Assembly: GCF_036320965.1 (NCBI RefSeq)
Contig: NC_092271.1
Location: 24,786,536-24,850,535, forward strand
DNA length: 64,000 nucleotides
Direction: 5' to 3'
Source of the DNA: Panulirus ornatus
Taxonomy: Eukaryota > Arthropoda > Malacostraca > Decapoda > Palinuridae
The notes beneath the pieces are model-generated. The model was not told the origin of the DNA, ran no database searches, and saw nothing but the letters and a program-made list of their open reading frames with translations. The number at the start of each line of letters is the position of its first letter. The first letter of the stretch is position 1. Made by a program: the position numbers and the translations under genes. This document shows positions 1-11,102 of the stretch, one piece after another.

Positions 1-45
1 ATTCATGGGTGACATTATTTCAGTGGGACGAACCATTAGAGACGG

Positions 46-92
46 TTTACTTAGAAACACTAGAAACAGTTTATTTAGAAACATTAAAGACA
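46..92. repeat. Two-copy 24-bp imperfect tandem repeat
   Basis: Two imperfect copies of a unit with TTTAYTTAGAAACA lie side by side in AT-rich sequence. There is no coding potential. Confidence 0.4.
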
Positions 93-287
93 AATGATTA
101 GTAAAATCAGAGAGGAAAGGGCAGGAGGCTTATACATATTCAAACGTTTTACATCATGCAGTGTAAGAAAATGTATTGTCATCATGCACAAAGGGAACTG
201 ATGACTCAATTTATATGGACTGAAGCAGTTTATTACATTTGCATAACAAACACGACCACTTAAAAGGACCTCACTACACTACAGTTA

Positions 288-347
288 CTCATGGGGGCAG
301 GCCAGGCTCACACACACACCCACCCCCGACCCATGGGGGCAGCCCAG

Positions 348-385
<38 letters not shown>
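288..385. repeat. Duplicated GC-rich tag plus (AC)18
   Basis: A tag CATGGGGGCAGSCCAGGC occurs twice about 42 bp apart, each time followed by CA repeats. The second copy runs into an uninterrupted (AC)n at 349-385. The open frame across it on the minus strand is only the CV/VC translation of the dinucleotide. Confidence 0.75.
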
Positions 386-387
<2 letters not shown>

Positions 388-389
388 CG

Positions 390-1029
390 ATATGTGTCAG
401 TAACGCCATTACACCAGAGCAGTAGGCTGGCTGTCACTGACAAGGACCCCTGGCAAGCATTGTCCTGGCGAACCTTTATACAAGCGCACACAAATTCGTC
501 GAACGTTTTATGAACTCACGAATCCAACAGCCACGAATTCTAGAAAAAAATATATATATATAATACGTCTGAACACAACTATGGATTAATAATATTTCTA
601 TCAGATAAGTAAATCACACCTGTCCTTGATCCATCACGTAATTTGGAGATTTACAGATAAAAAAAGAAGAGCTGAACTTTCATATATATTCAACCCCACG
701 AAACAATAACACATCGCATTGAAAATACCATGGATACGAAAATATCTCAAACTGAAATCAGAAAATGGCAACATGCGCATCCGTACCCCTTTAATTAATT
801 AGTCTCTCGTTTGAATGAACCATCAATTAGCGTTCTCTCCTGCTTGTGAAGCGGGCCACCACGGGTCATATTTAGAATATATCTATATCATTCCTAACTG
901 GTCCAACTGTATGGCCATATACGTCTATGGAACAATGTGTTGTATAGAATCCAATATTTTAATCGGCGTACAATAACCTTTTGTTATGCAAATGTGTTGA
1001 AGGTGTGGCAATATATTGTAGGGTGTTTA

Positions 1030-1030
<1 letters not shown>
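390..1030. other. AT-rich unique block, no gene seen
   Basis: High-complexity AT-rich sequence with short TA runs near 550. I see no splice-framed ORF, RNA gene or repeat relationship to the rest of the window. Confidence 0.5.
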
Positions 1031-1098
<68 letters not shown>

Positions 1099-1148
1099 TA
1101 TCATGCATGATGATGATGATTATAATAATACTAATAGTAGTAGTAGTA

Positions 1149-1185
<37 letters not shown>

Positions 1186-1203
1186 TAATAATGATAATAA
1201 TAA
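1031..1203. repeat. Compound (AT)n-(GAT)n-(TAG)n-(TAA)n microsatellite
   Basis: About 64 bp of pure (AT)n are followed by GAT, TAG and TAA triplets to about 1203. The graded succession of related triplets suggests stepwise mutation from one ancestral tract. Confidence 0.9.
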
Positions 1204-1556
1204 ACAACTATGTCAATATCTTCAGAAATAGAAAACACAAGAACGAACATTTGAAAAAATCAATCTTAAACATTTTTCTTTTCCAACGGGAATTCAGATG
1301 ACACGTCGCACAGAATGGAATTTTTAAATAAAGTTCTTTTTACTCGAGTGGTCTTAAAACTTCCCCTGGCAACCGTTCTCCATGTAGTTGCTGGTCTCTC
1401 TCATTTTCTCCCTCATCGGTTTCCAATGTATTTTAGAAAACCAATGCGACGTTCTCTAACGAAAAGAGTCGTGTGGACTTCGAGGGGGGAGAGGATCACC
1501 ATCTCCTCCTCCTCCTCCTCAACCATCCACAGCTGAGAGACGGCCCACGATACCTG

Positions 1557-1627
<71 letters not shown>
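1557..1627. repeat. (AT)35 microsatellite
   Basis: Uninterrupted AT dinucleotides, preceded by a short (CTC)n at about 1503-1520 and followed by (CTG)5 at 1661-1675. Confidence 0.95.
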
Positions 1628-1629
<2 letters not shown>

Positions 1630-2173
1630 AAGATGAGTAAACCCATTAAGTCGTGTGGTACTGCTGCTGCTGCTGAACACCTGGAATTCTTCTCACGCTG
1701 GAGAAGAAAACCTTAGAATCAATTTCTCTTCCCCGGCCCGAGCGCTGCTTCCCATCGCCAGCCTTCAACAACCCACAAGGTAAAAACACGAAGAAGGGAA
1801 TCTTTGTTTCGAGCGCGCAGTGAACCTTCGCTTCGAACTGCTTCGCTTCCTTTAAGAAGAAGAAGAAGAAAAAAAGAAAAGACTCCACTCACATTCATCT
1901 TTTACGAGAGAATTCCATTTTCCTTTTTCCCCTCGAAGCTTCAATTTTTACACGTTTCTCACAACGTCTCCAATGGTTTTTCGGGCCTCACATTCTTCAC
2001 TATCACCCCCCAGCACTGTCACCGTCAGTGGCACCTCACTATCACCGATATCCTCCACCTCCCAGGGGGCTTGGAGGATCATTGTACCTCACTTCCAAGT
2101 TATCTTACACGCTATTCATCAAACCCCCCTTCGCTGCAGCCTACCTCGTAGCTCTTAACGTATAATACAGTCC

Positions 2174-2638
2174 GTGTATCATACGAGCGATGAGGAATAC
2201 AATGGTGAACTTCGGGGAACACATGAACAAAGACGATGTTTTGTGGGAATCGATTCCACACCGTCCAGAAATGAATACCAGGTAAACATTATCCCTACAC
2301 ACAGAACCACAGGCATATCCCTTGGTTTACTGGAAAGGCTGTATACATCATCTTCCCCTGATCGTTGGGTTCGAATCCATAAACGATGCGACGAGGCGGC
2401 AACCACAAACCGCTTTCCGTCAGAAGCGTTGTCGCATGGTTCCCTAATTACACTTGCCTTGCCGTACTTAACGCGACCAAAACTTTACGTTTCACGTTGC
2501 TGTCCAGGACTCGTCCACAGCCAGACCTCGATGTACGACGAGGCTTCAGCGTTGCCTTCCCTGATCAGCAGAGCTGTTCCAAGCGGCAGCAGCAGCTCGA
2601 GGACCTGTGTCCACCTCCTCGACCAGATGAATCACTGA
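2174..2638 (+). CDS. Unidentified 154-codon ORF in unique sequence
   Basis: This is one of the longest open frames that contains no simple repeat. It begins at an ATG and ends at a TGA. I recognise no domain, signal peptide or membrane segment. A 111-nt segment at 2171-2281 ends in CAG|GTAAAC, so part of it could be an exon. An overlapping frame (2386-2682) is also open. Several ORFs of this length are expected by chance in six frames of 64 kb, so it may not be a gene. Confidence 0.15.
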   Translation: MYHTSDEEYNGELRGTHEQRRCFVGIDSTPSRNEYQVNIIPTHRTTGISLGLLERLYTSSSPDRWVRIHKRCDEAATTNRFPSEALSHGSLITLALPYLTRPKLYVSRCCPGLVHSQTSMYDEASALPSLISRAVPSGSSSSRTCVHLLDQMNH

Positions 2639-2678
2639 GGTTCGGCCACTTGGTTCGTCCACTTTCGACTACTCGCAG
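2508..2678 (+). CDS. Candidate internal exon, product unknown
   Basis: The segment follows a pyrimidine-containing acceptor (GTTGCTGTCCAG|G) with a branch-point-like TACTTAAC about 40 nt upstream, and ends at CAG|GTACTA. One frame is open throughout and reads with varied codons (for example RTRPQPDLDVRRGFSVAF). The product is not recognisable. A second frame is open to 2638. This is a splice-signal inference only. Confidence 0.2.
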
Positions 2679-3164
2679 GTACTAAGGCCAACGTTACTCT
2701 CAATAGACTTACGATGATTAAACTTTTCCTCTTGACTGTGTTCAAGTCACCTTTTGCGCTTCATGGAGACTCTTCAGCCGTCAATGGCTTGGTGGGCCAA
2801 TAGAGAATAATTTTCAGGTATAACCTAAAGTCTTGTACAATCTTACATCGATATGTATGTTGACTCATTATCATAATCAAGGTCTAGCCAAAGTGTGGAT
2901 TATATCCTTGACAAGAAGGTTTGACGTATATTAGAAGACAGCCATTCCGTTTCTCCTTCTGGGAATATCGACTCAATGGCTCCAGTCGTTCTGATGTTTG
3001 ACAGAGGGAGCGACAGTTGCGAATGATCCACACACGGAGTACATTCACCAGCGGTAATATTTCGTTCACCTTTCAATATGGTGTTAGCGTCTGAAGGATA
3101 TAGATATTTTGAAGAGTGTCAAGCTTTATGACACAGATCCATCTTACAGTGTCTTCATTCACGT

Positions 3165-3290
3165 CTTGAGCAGGACGGTACGACCTCTGAACACGACCCT
3201 TTCTTTGGCTGGATGGCCATCATAACCGAGGGTCGTACCATCGTTCCCCGTCGTGTTCAATGGTCGTCCCGTCGTCCTCAACGGGTCGTA
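3165..3290. repeat. Two-armed 21-bp inverted-repeat element (locus 1, degenerate)
   Basis: The left arm (3165-3202) carries the unit on the minus strand, CTTGAGCAGGACGGTACGAC. After a short spacer containing GGCCATCATAACC, the right arm (3229-3290) carries three plus-strand units. The polarity matches the other loci of the family. Confidence 0.6.
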
Positions 3291-3477
3291 TCACCAGTGC
3301 ACAAAGAGGATAAGCTCGAGTCATAACTCAAGCTTCCCTAACTACACAACAAGTCCACCAACTGTTTCAAACTCGCTCAACTTCAGCCATGACGCAGGTC
3401 ACACCAGGGCGGTGGGGCTCTTGCCCCTCGAAAGATTCTTTCCAAATAACTCTCCCTCCACCTTAGTACTCTGGGGC

Positions 3478-3478
<1 letters not shown>

Positions 3479-3527
<49 letters not shown>
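3479..3527. repeat. (AC)24 microsatellite
   Basis: Uninterrupted AC dinucleotides. Confidence 0.95.
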
Positions 3528-3529
<2 letters not shown>

Positions 3530-3530
3530 A

Positions 3531-4048
3531 ACAGGCAATTGGGGCCTCAAGTACCTTAATGAAGTAAGATGACCTCAATTCCACGCAAGTTATATTAATT
3601 TAAGTCCTGTAGGTACGTTACGGCAGGCCGAGCTGCTCTGCTGGAGGCGCAATGAAAACATCGATCAATCAAAACAATGCAGAAGATCCAGCACGCCACA
3701 GCGATGAACGCAACCTTACCAAACATGCCACTGGTACTCACAGGAACATTCATTCTGGTCTGTCTTCAACTACTTCAGGTGGGAGACCAGGGCGTCTCGT
3801 AGTTCAAGAAGCGGTGTTCTTAGGTATGGATTGGGACGGCGCTGCCACGCTGGGGAGGGAAACATCAAGGCTCCTGACCCAGAGCTGTGGTCTAGTCTCA
3901 CACAGCCATTCCTGGCTCCTAATTTTACACTTAAAGCAAAATGTCCTTGATGAATTCGCAGCTGCGACATTGCTCTCACAAACGAAAATATACGGTAAAA
4001 CGCGAAATAAAAATGAATATATGATGAAATCTAAAACGGAGAAAAGGT
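3531..4048. other. Unique block with a chance-length ORF
   Basis: A 145-codon ORF runs at 3652-4089 on the plus strand. It contains no repeat, but its length is expected by chance and no motif or splice context supports it. Confidence 0.3.
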
Positions 4049-4329
4049 TTGTGAATGACGCAGATAGTCATTTAAAACTCTGCGGATGACGTAGACATCT
4101 GTTTAAAGATTTACGATTGACGTAACACATTCATTCGAAACTGACGGAAAGGTGAAACAGCTAGGATGAACTATCGCACCCACGAATCGAAGCCAGGCGG
4201 ATCCGTGCGTGACCCATGGTCAACAATGCTAAACATTACACGGAGAAGGACCATTCACATCACTGTGAATGAAGGTTAATTCCATGCAAAACTTTGTGAA
4301 TGACGTAGATATTCATTCAAAACTTTGTG
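4049..4329. repeat. Degenerate repeat with TGACGTA motif
   Basis: Three diverged units with GAATGACGYAGATA-like cores lie at 4049-4142. A fourth copy at 4289-4329 is separated from them by unrelated sequence. Each unit holds a TGACGTA or TGACGCA core resembling a CRE/ATF half-site. Confidence 0.5.
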
Positions 4330-4793
4330 TCTCATTTACTCTTTACTGTCCACAAGTTCCTGTAAATTTATGTATCATCTTTTATGTATATGAAGCAGTA
4401 AACTGTTTCTAACAGACGTACGACCCATCTCTGTAGCCTCAGCCAAGCCTGGGGCTGTCGTGAGGAGAGGGGAAGGTTATTATACAAGACCACATAAGGA
4501 CTACCCCAAGTATAGACTCGTCTGACTAACTTAGTCACTCAGACACACAACAATGATGTGATGGGGTCTGTTTACAGGATGTGTGAGGATGTATACTACA
4601 CAAATCTTGTGCTGACCCTCACCACTGAATACAGTATACAATGTCTGCTGTACCTTACTGCCTGGCTGGCTGGCTAGATTAGCACCACTCTGCTGCCTTT
4701 AATATTTAATCTGCTTTCCAGCTTATCCTCTAATTACTCTAAACGTGGGAATGGCTAGCCATATAGGAAGGGTATAGACTTGATAAGTGAGTC

Positions 4794-4796
<3 letters not shown>

Positions 4797-4843
<47 letters not shown>
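4797..4843. repeat. (AC)23 microsatellite
   Basis: Pure AC dinucleotides. Confidence 0.95.
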
Positions 4844-4846
<3 letters not shown>

Positions 4847-4991
4847 CCACCACCATCCTTCAACTGAACTCTTCTGAGACACAAAATATTCTTCTCCGTT
4901 CTAGCATTAGTTACAATCCGCTCCTTGTTCTCTGACCGTCGTAAATCTTCCACGTCATAACCTGGCTTTCGAAGGCTTCAACCTGATATTA

Positions 4992-5091
<100 letters not shown>

Positions 5092-5179
5092 TGTTAATAA
5101 TTTTATATGACACACAGTGAGGAAAAAAATTGGAGGTTTTTTCTTTATCGTCAAACAGTTCCGAGGGAAGATTTGGAGG

Positions 5180-5182
<3 letters not shown>

Positions 5183-5261
<79 letters not shown>
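5183..5261. repeat. (AG)39 microsatellite
   Basis: Pure AG dinucleotides. All frames stay open (RE/ER or SL/LS repeats), so ORFs here are spurious. Confidence 0.95.
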
Positions 5262-5262
<1 letters not shown>

Positions 5263-5459
5263 CTGCTCAGCCCTCTGGCCGGCGTGCAACCAAATGGGAA
5301 TATGATGAAAAAAAAAAAAGAAGAGGAAAAAAATTGAATCTCAGTCTTCTGTTCCCTCTCGCTGGACAAGGCCACTGGATGAATACAGAAATACCACAAA
5401 ATTTCATTCGCTGGTGAACACAAATTGTCGTGAGACTGTGTTATATTCCGGCCAATGCG

Positions 5460-5460
<1 letters not shown>

Positions 5461-5545
<85 letters not shown>

Positions 5546-5547
5546 AT
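5461..5547. repeat. (AT)n tract abutting a dispersed element end
   Basis: More than 70 bp of pure AT, then an interrupted tail. It directly touches the dispersed element that continues to about 5672. The second copy of that element also starts at an (AT)n tract. Confidence 0.9.
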
Positions 5548-5672
5548 TCGTATGAAACCACAGGGAAATGAAACACGATAAGTTCCCAAGTGCACTTTCG
5601 TGTAATAATCACATCATCAGGGGAGACACAAGAAAGAAATATAACAGTCAGTTGATATACAACGACAGGAGA
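5548..5672 (-). mobile_element. Dispersed retroelement-like terminus, copy 1
   Basis: The core at 5580-5626 matches 35230-35276 at all but two positions. A weaker match continues to an AACAGTCAGTTGRTATA block. Read on the minus strand, the core is CTGATGA, a short GTG...CAC hairpin, then CGAAA, AAGTGCACTT and GGGAAC. It ends in (TA)n. The hammerhead-like CTGATGA...GAAA order and the microsatellite tail suggest the 3' end of a Penelope-like or LINE/SINE element. The assignment to Penelope is inference. No reverse transcriptase is present. Confidence 0.5.
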
Positions 5673-5788
5673 CACTGTGGTTCAGAATTGAATGAAAGAA
5701 ACATATATCGAGCACGATAAGGTCAAGGGCGGACTAAAGGTTAAGGGCAGCAGTCTGGTTTGACACAGTGGAGGGTGGTCAGAGAGAC

Positions 5789-6575
5789 GTCACCTGCCTG
5801 CTTTGTACAGGTGTTCGGGCGCAGGTGTTGTGTGAGTCGGGGTTCCCACAAGCCTCACCTGATCCTGTAGGTCTTATACATTCGTGAAGGGGGTTTTTAT
5901 GGGTGGGGTGGGGGGGTGGGGGGGTCTCGTCTATTCACGCAGTTGTGGGTGGGTGGGGTGGGTCTGTCTGTCTGTGCGACAGAGAATGGAAGACCTGGTG
6001 TATCAAAACGGTTTGATGCTGCAAGCGTCACATTTAGTATCCGATGCCTCGTTTGGTCTGGAACATCTTAAAGGATCATCGTGTCCTGGAGTCTGGATCG
6101 CCTCATTCAGGACGTGCGTTTTATGTTTCCCGTCAGGAATTGAAAAAAAAAAAAGACGTCGGTTTTTTCGTGTGTGTTCGGAGGAGGAGGAGGAGGAGGA
6201 GGAGGAGGAGGAGGAGGAGGAGGAGGAGGAGGAGTTTCACTGCTGGACTGTATTGGCGCACTGTGTGGACGATGTTTACTGGTCGGACACTTAATTAACA
6301 TGGGAGAGGAGGAACGGGTTCACTGTTTGAACGCGCGTCAGTGAAAGTTGCGGAGGAAGGTCGTGGCGCCTTTTTTTTTTTTTTCCTCATCACTGCTCTG
6401 GAATGGTGAAGGCGAGGGGAGTTCCCCGCAAATGCAGGTCACACACTGGTCAGGTGATGACGAGCAACGACTGAACAGGTGTTGAGGAAAGGTGTTGTGA
6501 CGCTTCGCTGCCCGGGCGCGCACAGGTGTTAAGGTAAGGTGTGGCTGAGAAAAATGATCACCCCTAAAACAGGTG
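5789..6575. promoter_or_regulatory. Cluster of CAGGTG/CACCTG E-boxes
   Basis: Eight CAGGTG or CACCTG hexamers occur, mostly as ACAGGTGTT, near 5791-5860 and 6450-6575, with a (GAG)n tract between the groups. These match Snail/E-protein sites. Function is not shown and some copies may be remnants of a degenerate repeat. Confidence 0.25.
6180..6234. repeat. (GAG)18 microsatellite
   Basis: Pure purine GAG triplets encoding poly-E, poly-R or poly-P depending on frame. It is not evidence for a gene. Confidence 0.95.
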
Positions 6576-6978
6576 TTGATGAAGGACTAAATGTTCACCG
6601 CACGGAGCGACAGATGTTAGATAGGACACCTGCGTCACATCACATCCTGGGACGTAATGGGTAATATTACCGGCATCTGTAGCGCTCCCATCAGAAAGAA
6701 GATGAATCAAAGTGGCACCACAACTTAACCACTCCCTTCGAACTGCCATGGATCTGCAGGCCCACGTAAGAACCCTACAGCCTCAGATATAAACTGAAAC
6801 GACTAGAAAGCGAAAACTTCCACCCTTCCAGACCCCCACCTCTGGATATACAGCCAAGCCCCACAACACCGACGGTAGGCAAACGTCCCCGACTATCCCC
6901 AGCCAGCTTTCCTCACCCCACTCCTGGATATTAATGATGCCAACACAAATATAAGCCAGGGGGAAGCATTTACCAGCC

Positions 6979-7036
6979 ACCCTCCCTCCCTCACTCCCTC
7001 CCTCCCTCACTCCCTCCCTCCCTCACTCCCTCCCTC
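6979..7036. repeat. (CCCT)n-rich pyrimidine tract
   Basis: Repeated CTCCCTCCCTCA units. The minus strand has runs of GGG spaced by single bases, which fits a G-quadruplex, and the plus strand could form an i-motif. Confidence 0.8.
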
Positions 7037-7368
7037 GAGGATATTCAAAATCCCGTATTTCCAAAGACTTTCCAATTCTCCGTCGATTGAGTTAAATTGA
7101 GTGCCAGCCAGCTCCGCTCAGAGAATGTTTTAATCATCTGCCAAACCAACGCCATTGAAAAATCCAACTCAATCTAACTTGCCGCGGACCAGATGCCATG
7201 AATTCTTGAAAACTCCAGCCGCCAGCCGTGGGCTATTTACCCCACCACCACCACACACCCCAACCCACCACCATTCCTGGAACACAAATGTGGAGTCTAA
7301 CTGTAACTGTATAACGTATAGGAAATAAGAGCTTATAGCGACCGCGGCTTGACGAACGCTCAGAAACT

Positions 7369-7370
<2 letters not shown>

Positions 7371-7438
<68 letters not shown>
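7371..7438. repeat. (AC)34 microsatellite
   Basis: Pure AC dinucleotides. Confidence 0.95.
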
Positions 7439-7440
<2 letters not shown>

Positions 7441-7597
7441 ACAAGTTTGGACTTTTAAAATCTCAGGGGAGGTTAAATTCATACCTAGCGTCGGTCGGGT
7501 TCAGAAAAGGACATATTCAGGCAATCTGAATAATTTATCACCAGATCGAAGCCGACGATCGTCCCACCCCTAGGAATTCCAAGCGTGTGCAACACGA

Positions 7598-7981
7598 ATG
7601 GTGGTAAGCCCCGTCTGCAGACACCAAAAGTTTAATGGATCACCGAGCGACCAGACCTGGCGCTGCCATACCCTGAGCGAAGTATTGGCTGAAACAGACG
7701 AATGGAAGAAAAACGACTGGGGAACTTTTGTAGGTTATGACTACACCACCACACGCAACAGGCACAACCCAAGCGATGGTATAACCAAACGTCTACCACA
7801 CGTTATGGTGGTGTTAAGGGACACTTGGCTAGCCCATAGTCCTCGTCTTACTAGTAGTCATTACCCTCACTACGTAATTAGTGGACTTGGTTATACCACA
7901 GCGCCACACACGTCTACCCCAGAGCAACAAACGATAACTCTCTACACAGAGAGTGTGAGGGACGTGGATGCACTAGGCTAG
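7598..7981 (+). CDS. Unidentified 127-codon ORF
   Basis: The frame is ATG to TAG in high-complexity sequence and has no low-complexity stretch. Segments such as EVLAETDEWKKNDWGTF look protein-like. I recognise no family. The start codon overlaps a donor-like GTGGTAAGC. The length is within chance expectation for 64 kb, so it is listed only as a candidate. Confidence 0.15.
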   Translation: MVVSPVCRHQKFNGSPSDQTWRCHTLSEVLAETDEWKKNDWGTFVGYDYTTTRNRHNPSDGITKRLPHVMVVLRDTWLAHSPRLTSSHYPHYVISGLGYTTAPHTSTPEQQTITLYTESVRDVDALG

Positions 7982-8095
7982 CCCAGACATACTTGGTTGG
8001 TGATATCAGTCAGTTAAATGTCCTCTATCCATTAAATAAGGCCACTGCTTAGCCTTCAAGTATAATCCAGAGTCTCATGTGTCCTGATGTATGTA

Positions 8096-8097
<2 letters not shown>

Positions 8098-8131
<34 letters not shown>

Positions 8132-8146
8132 CACACACACACACAT
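8098..8146. repeat. (AC)n microsatellite with one interruption
   Basis: CA dinucleotides interrupted once by a doubled A. Confidence 0.9.
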
Positions 8147-8379
8147 ACAGGTACAGTTTTCGTAGCCAAGATAACCAGTTCCCCGAGCGTCAACACACGT
8201 ACGTGCTTGAAAGTTGCGAGACGCATCGCCATCCATGCAGCGAAAATGACAACCATCATATTACCTCACCGTTAAAGGGAAGGCGATTACTTTATCTTAC
8301 CTTAAAACTACATCCTTTAAGAGAATCTACGAACCTTTACCTCCTAAATCTCCACTGCCTTCCCATATGCGTCTGCCTG

Positions 8380-8380
<1 letters not shown>

Positions 8381-8438
<58 letters not shown>
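8381..8438. repeat. (GT)29 microsatellite
   Basis: Pure GT dinucleotides, followed 48 bp later by an (AG)n tract. Confidence 0.95.
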
Positions 8439-8439
<1 letters not shown>

Positions 8440-8483
8440 TAAGTCTGACTCAACTGTCTCCAGTCTAAGGAGCCTGACCACAC

Positions 8484-8485
<2 letters not shown>

Positions 8486-8526
<41 letters not shown>
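8486..8526. repeat. (AG)20 microsatellite
   Basis: Pure AG dinucleotides. Confidence 0.95.
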
Positions 8527-8528
<2 letters not shown>

Positions 8529-8882
8529 TATGTACATGCTCTAATATCTTCCTTCCTTCGTGTTTCTGCTGTGGTGATATCAGTACAAAGTTTAGGTAAC
8601 AGTTCCAGTTAAATCCCAGTATATCTTTATGGTCAGTTTGTGGTACGAAAGGCAAAAAAGAATATTCCTCCATGTACGTTTTCCACAGACAAATTCATCT
8701 CTAAATCTCTTTAAATACGTTTAACATAAAACTAAACGTCTATCTTTAATTACGTAAAGTTTTCTCTTGGAAACTCCCTTGCCTTAAAACTCCCGTATCT
8801 TAAAACTCCTCACTTTAAAATTTCATAATGAATCTCCCTTTAAAGGTTGAGCCACTCCTCTAGCCTCTCTTTTCCATTCACA

Positions 8883-9012
8883 CCCTCCTCCTCCTCCTCC
8901 TCTTCCTCCTCTTCTTCTTCTTCTTTTTCTTCTTCTTCTTCTTCTTCTTCTTCTTCTTCTCCTCCTCCTCCTCCTCCTCCTCCTCCTCCTCCTCTTCCTC
9001 CTCCTCTTTCTC
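8883..9012. repeat. Polypyrimidine (CTC)n(CTT)n(CTC)n mirror tract
   Basis: About 130 bp of pyrimidine on the plus strand, with CTC triplets at both ends and CTT triplets in the middle. This gives near mirror symmetry, which can support intramolecular triplex (H-DNA). Confidence 0.9.
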
Positions 9013-9135
9013 TTTTCTGTTCAGAAATATAAAGACAAATTGGTCAATAACACGACGCATACATGTTTGGCAAGGAGACGGGTGGTTGACGTCACGTTAC
9101 CCCCCTCAGTGCTGGCCCTACGCAGGAGATGTGGC

Positions 9136-9595
9136 ACCACGACCCCTTCGAGTCTACGACCCCTCAGCATGACAGTTACGATCCCTGAGCACGAGAAGGT
9201 TACGACGCTTGAGCACGACAGTTACGACCCTTGAGCACGAAGGTTACAGCCCATCACGGATCAGGATATATATGTCAAACTATCATATCATACCCAGGGG
9301 ATGTAATGTCGTACTCCAGGGTCGTACCGTCGTGTTCAAGGGTCGTACCGTAGCGTCTCGTGGTCGTACCGTCGAGTTCAAGGGTCGCACCGTCGAGTTC
9401 AAGGGTCGTACCGTAGCGTCTCGTGGTCGTACCGTCGAGCTCAAGGGTCGTACCATCGTGCTCAAGGGTCGTACCATCGTACTCAAGGGTCGTACCATCG
9501 TGCTCAAGGGTCGTACCATCGTGCTCAAGGGTCATACCATCGTGCTCGACGGTCGTGAAGTCGTGCTCGAGGGTCGTCGTGGAGTCGTGCTCTTG
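9136..9595. repeat. Large 21-bp inverted-repeat element (locus 2)
   Basis: A degenerate left arm (about 9136-9250) has minus-strand units such as CGACGCTTGAGCACGACA. A core includes GTCAAACTATCATATCATACCC. The right arm (about 9310-9595) has roughly 13 plus-strand units. Part of the right arm has a 63-bp higher-order period in which every third unit reads GTAGCGTCTCGTG. All frames through the arm are open, so repeat-protein ORFs (GRTVVLK, STTVRPL) are artefacts. Confidence 0.75.
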
Positions 9596-9990
9596 GAAAA
9601 ACGTCCCGATCACTCGCTTTTGATTGAAACAACTCATTACCATACTTCATCAAACCGTAAAATCCGGCCAACCTGCGGGTTTTTTTTTCCCCCGGAGTGG
9701 GTCAACAAACCGTCGTTAGGGCATCCCTAACAGTCACAGGTTTGGGTCAGGTCGCCACCGCCAGCATGAGCGTGCACACTGCGCCCAACACCTCCCACAC
9801 ACCGCACGCAAGAGATACAGCCACATGATGAAAGCCGTCACAACACGGTTGTATGACCCCACCACCATTCTCTGGGGGCACATCACCACCTTACCCTTCC
9901 TTCCCTCCCTCACCACCTCCTCCCTCCCTCCATGTGTTCCCACCGTACCTACCTTCCTCCCACAATACATGAGACTGGAATGGCCAGACG

Positions 9991-9991
<1 letters not shown>

Positions 9992-10059
<68 letters not shown>
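9992..10059. repeat. (AG)34 microsatellite
   Basis: Pure AG dinucleotides followed by a short TATATA run. Confidence 0.95.
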
Positions 10060-10060
<1 letters not shown>

Positions 10061-10308
10061 ACCTATATATATATATATTTTCTTTCCGCACGTAACGCAA
10101 GGGGTCGGACCCTCACACCACACCCACCCTTCTCCCTACCTATCTAAGAGATCATAGCTGGAGGCTCTTGTCTAAGCGATCATACCTCCTGCAGCAGTGT
10201 GCCCCAAGACCTACATCGCAGCAAACAACATCTCCTTCGATATACATGTCCCAAATCCACCGTCTTGCACACCATTATGGAAAGCGACCAGCGAGCGAAA
10301 CGGGAATT

Positions 10309-10310
<2 letters not shown>

Positions 10311-10395
<85 letters not shown>
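10311..10395. repeat. (AG)42 microsatellite
   Basis: Pure AG dinucleotides. Confidence 0.95.
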
Positions 10396-10398
<3 letters not shown>

Positions 10399-10669
10399 GA
10401 TAACAATGAAATCTTCAGACAACGGAGAGACGGTCTGTCTCTTTCTTGTTCCTCCCTCAAAATGGCAGACGAGAACCGAGGGCCCACACACACACACACG
10501 CGGAACGTGGAAGGAAAAAAATAGATGTAAAAAATAAGTCTTTTGGGTCAGAGGAAGAGAGGAGGAGGAGAAAAGGATATATTTCAACATGGCAAAACTA
10601 CAGAACACAGAGCAATATTCCACATCCTGCCCACGAAAAGTGCACACCCATAAAACGAAAACGGAGCAA

Positions 10670-10670
<1 letters not shown>

Positions 10671-10744
<74 letters not shown>
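10671..10744. repeat. (AT)37 microsatellite and adjoining 34-bp degenerate repeat
   Basis: Pure AT dinucleotides. They are followed at 10745-10840 by three degenerate copies of TTACGATG...GGAGGTSTTCTAYC. Confidence 0.85.
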
Positions 10745-10748
<4 letters not shown>

Positions 10749-11053
10749 ACGATGGTGTGGGAGGTGTTCTATCTTTACAATGGTTTAGGAGGTCTTCTAT
10801 CCTTACGATGCCTTGGGAGGTCTTCTACCCTTACAGGTCTGAGATCTTACCTTACATTTACGTGCACCTTAAGATGGTCTCAGGGGGTCTTCTATCCCCC
10901 CCCTCCAACAGATACGAGCCATCAACATACTACAATGCCTGACCTGGGGAAATACGAGTGAAAATACGAGCCAATCATATCCTGTGGACACAACCTGACC
11001 CGTGTGGCACACACGTATCCTGCTGGCGTGGGGCTTGCTCCCTCCATCACCAG

Positions 11054-11102
11054 TCCTACAGCGGACCTAACCTACGATGATGATACAGGTTTGATCATTG
11101 AG
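11054..11102 (+). CDS. Candidate 49-bp microexon
   Basis: A strong pyrimidine-rich acceptor (TTGCTCCCTCCATCACCAG) precedes an open segment reading PTADLTYDDDTGLIIE, which ends at GAG|GTGAGA. The product is unknown. Short exon-like combinations arise by chance, so confidence is low. Confidence 0.2.

Noticed and set aside
2365..2385. tRNA-like T-arm GGGTTCGAATCC
   Set aside because: The flanking bases do not pair as a T-stem and no acceptor, D-arm or anticodon arm can be placed.
3652..4089. 145-codon repeat-free ORF as a gene
   Set aside because: Several ORFs of this length are expected among the six frames of 64 kb, and no supporting motif or splice context was seen.
9209..9730. 173-codon repeat protein from the 21-bp array
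   Set aside because: Almost every frame on both strands is open because the unit has no stops. The array is an inverted-repeat arm.
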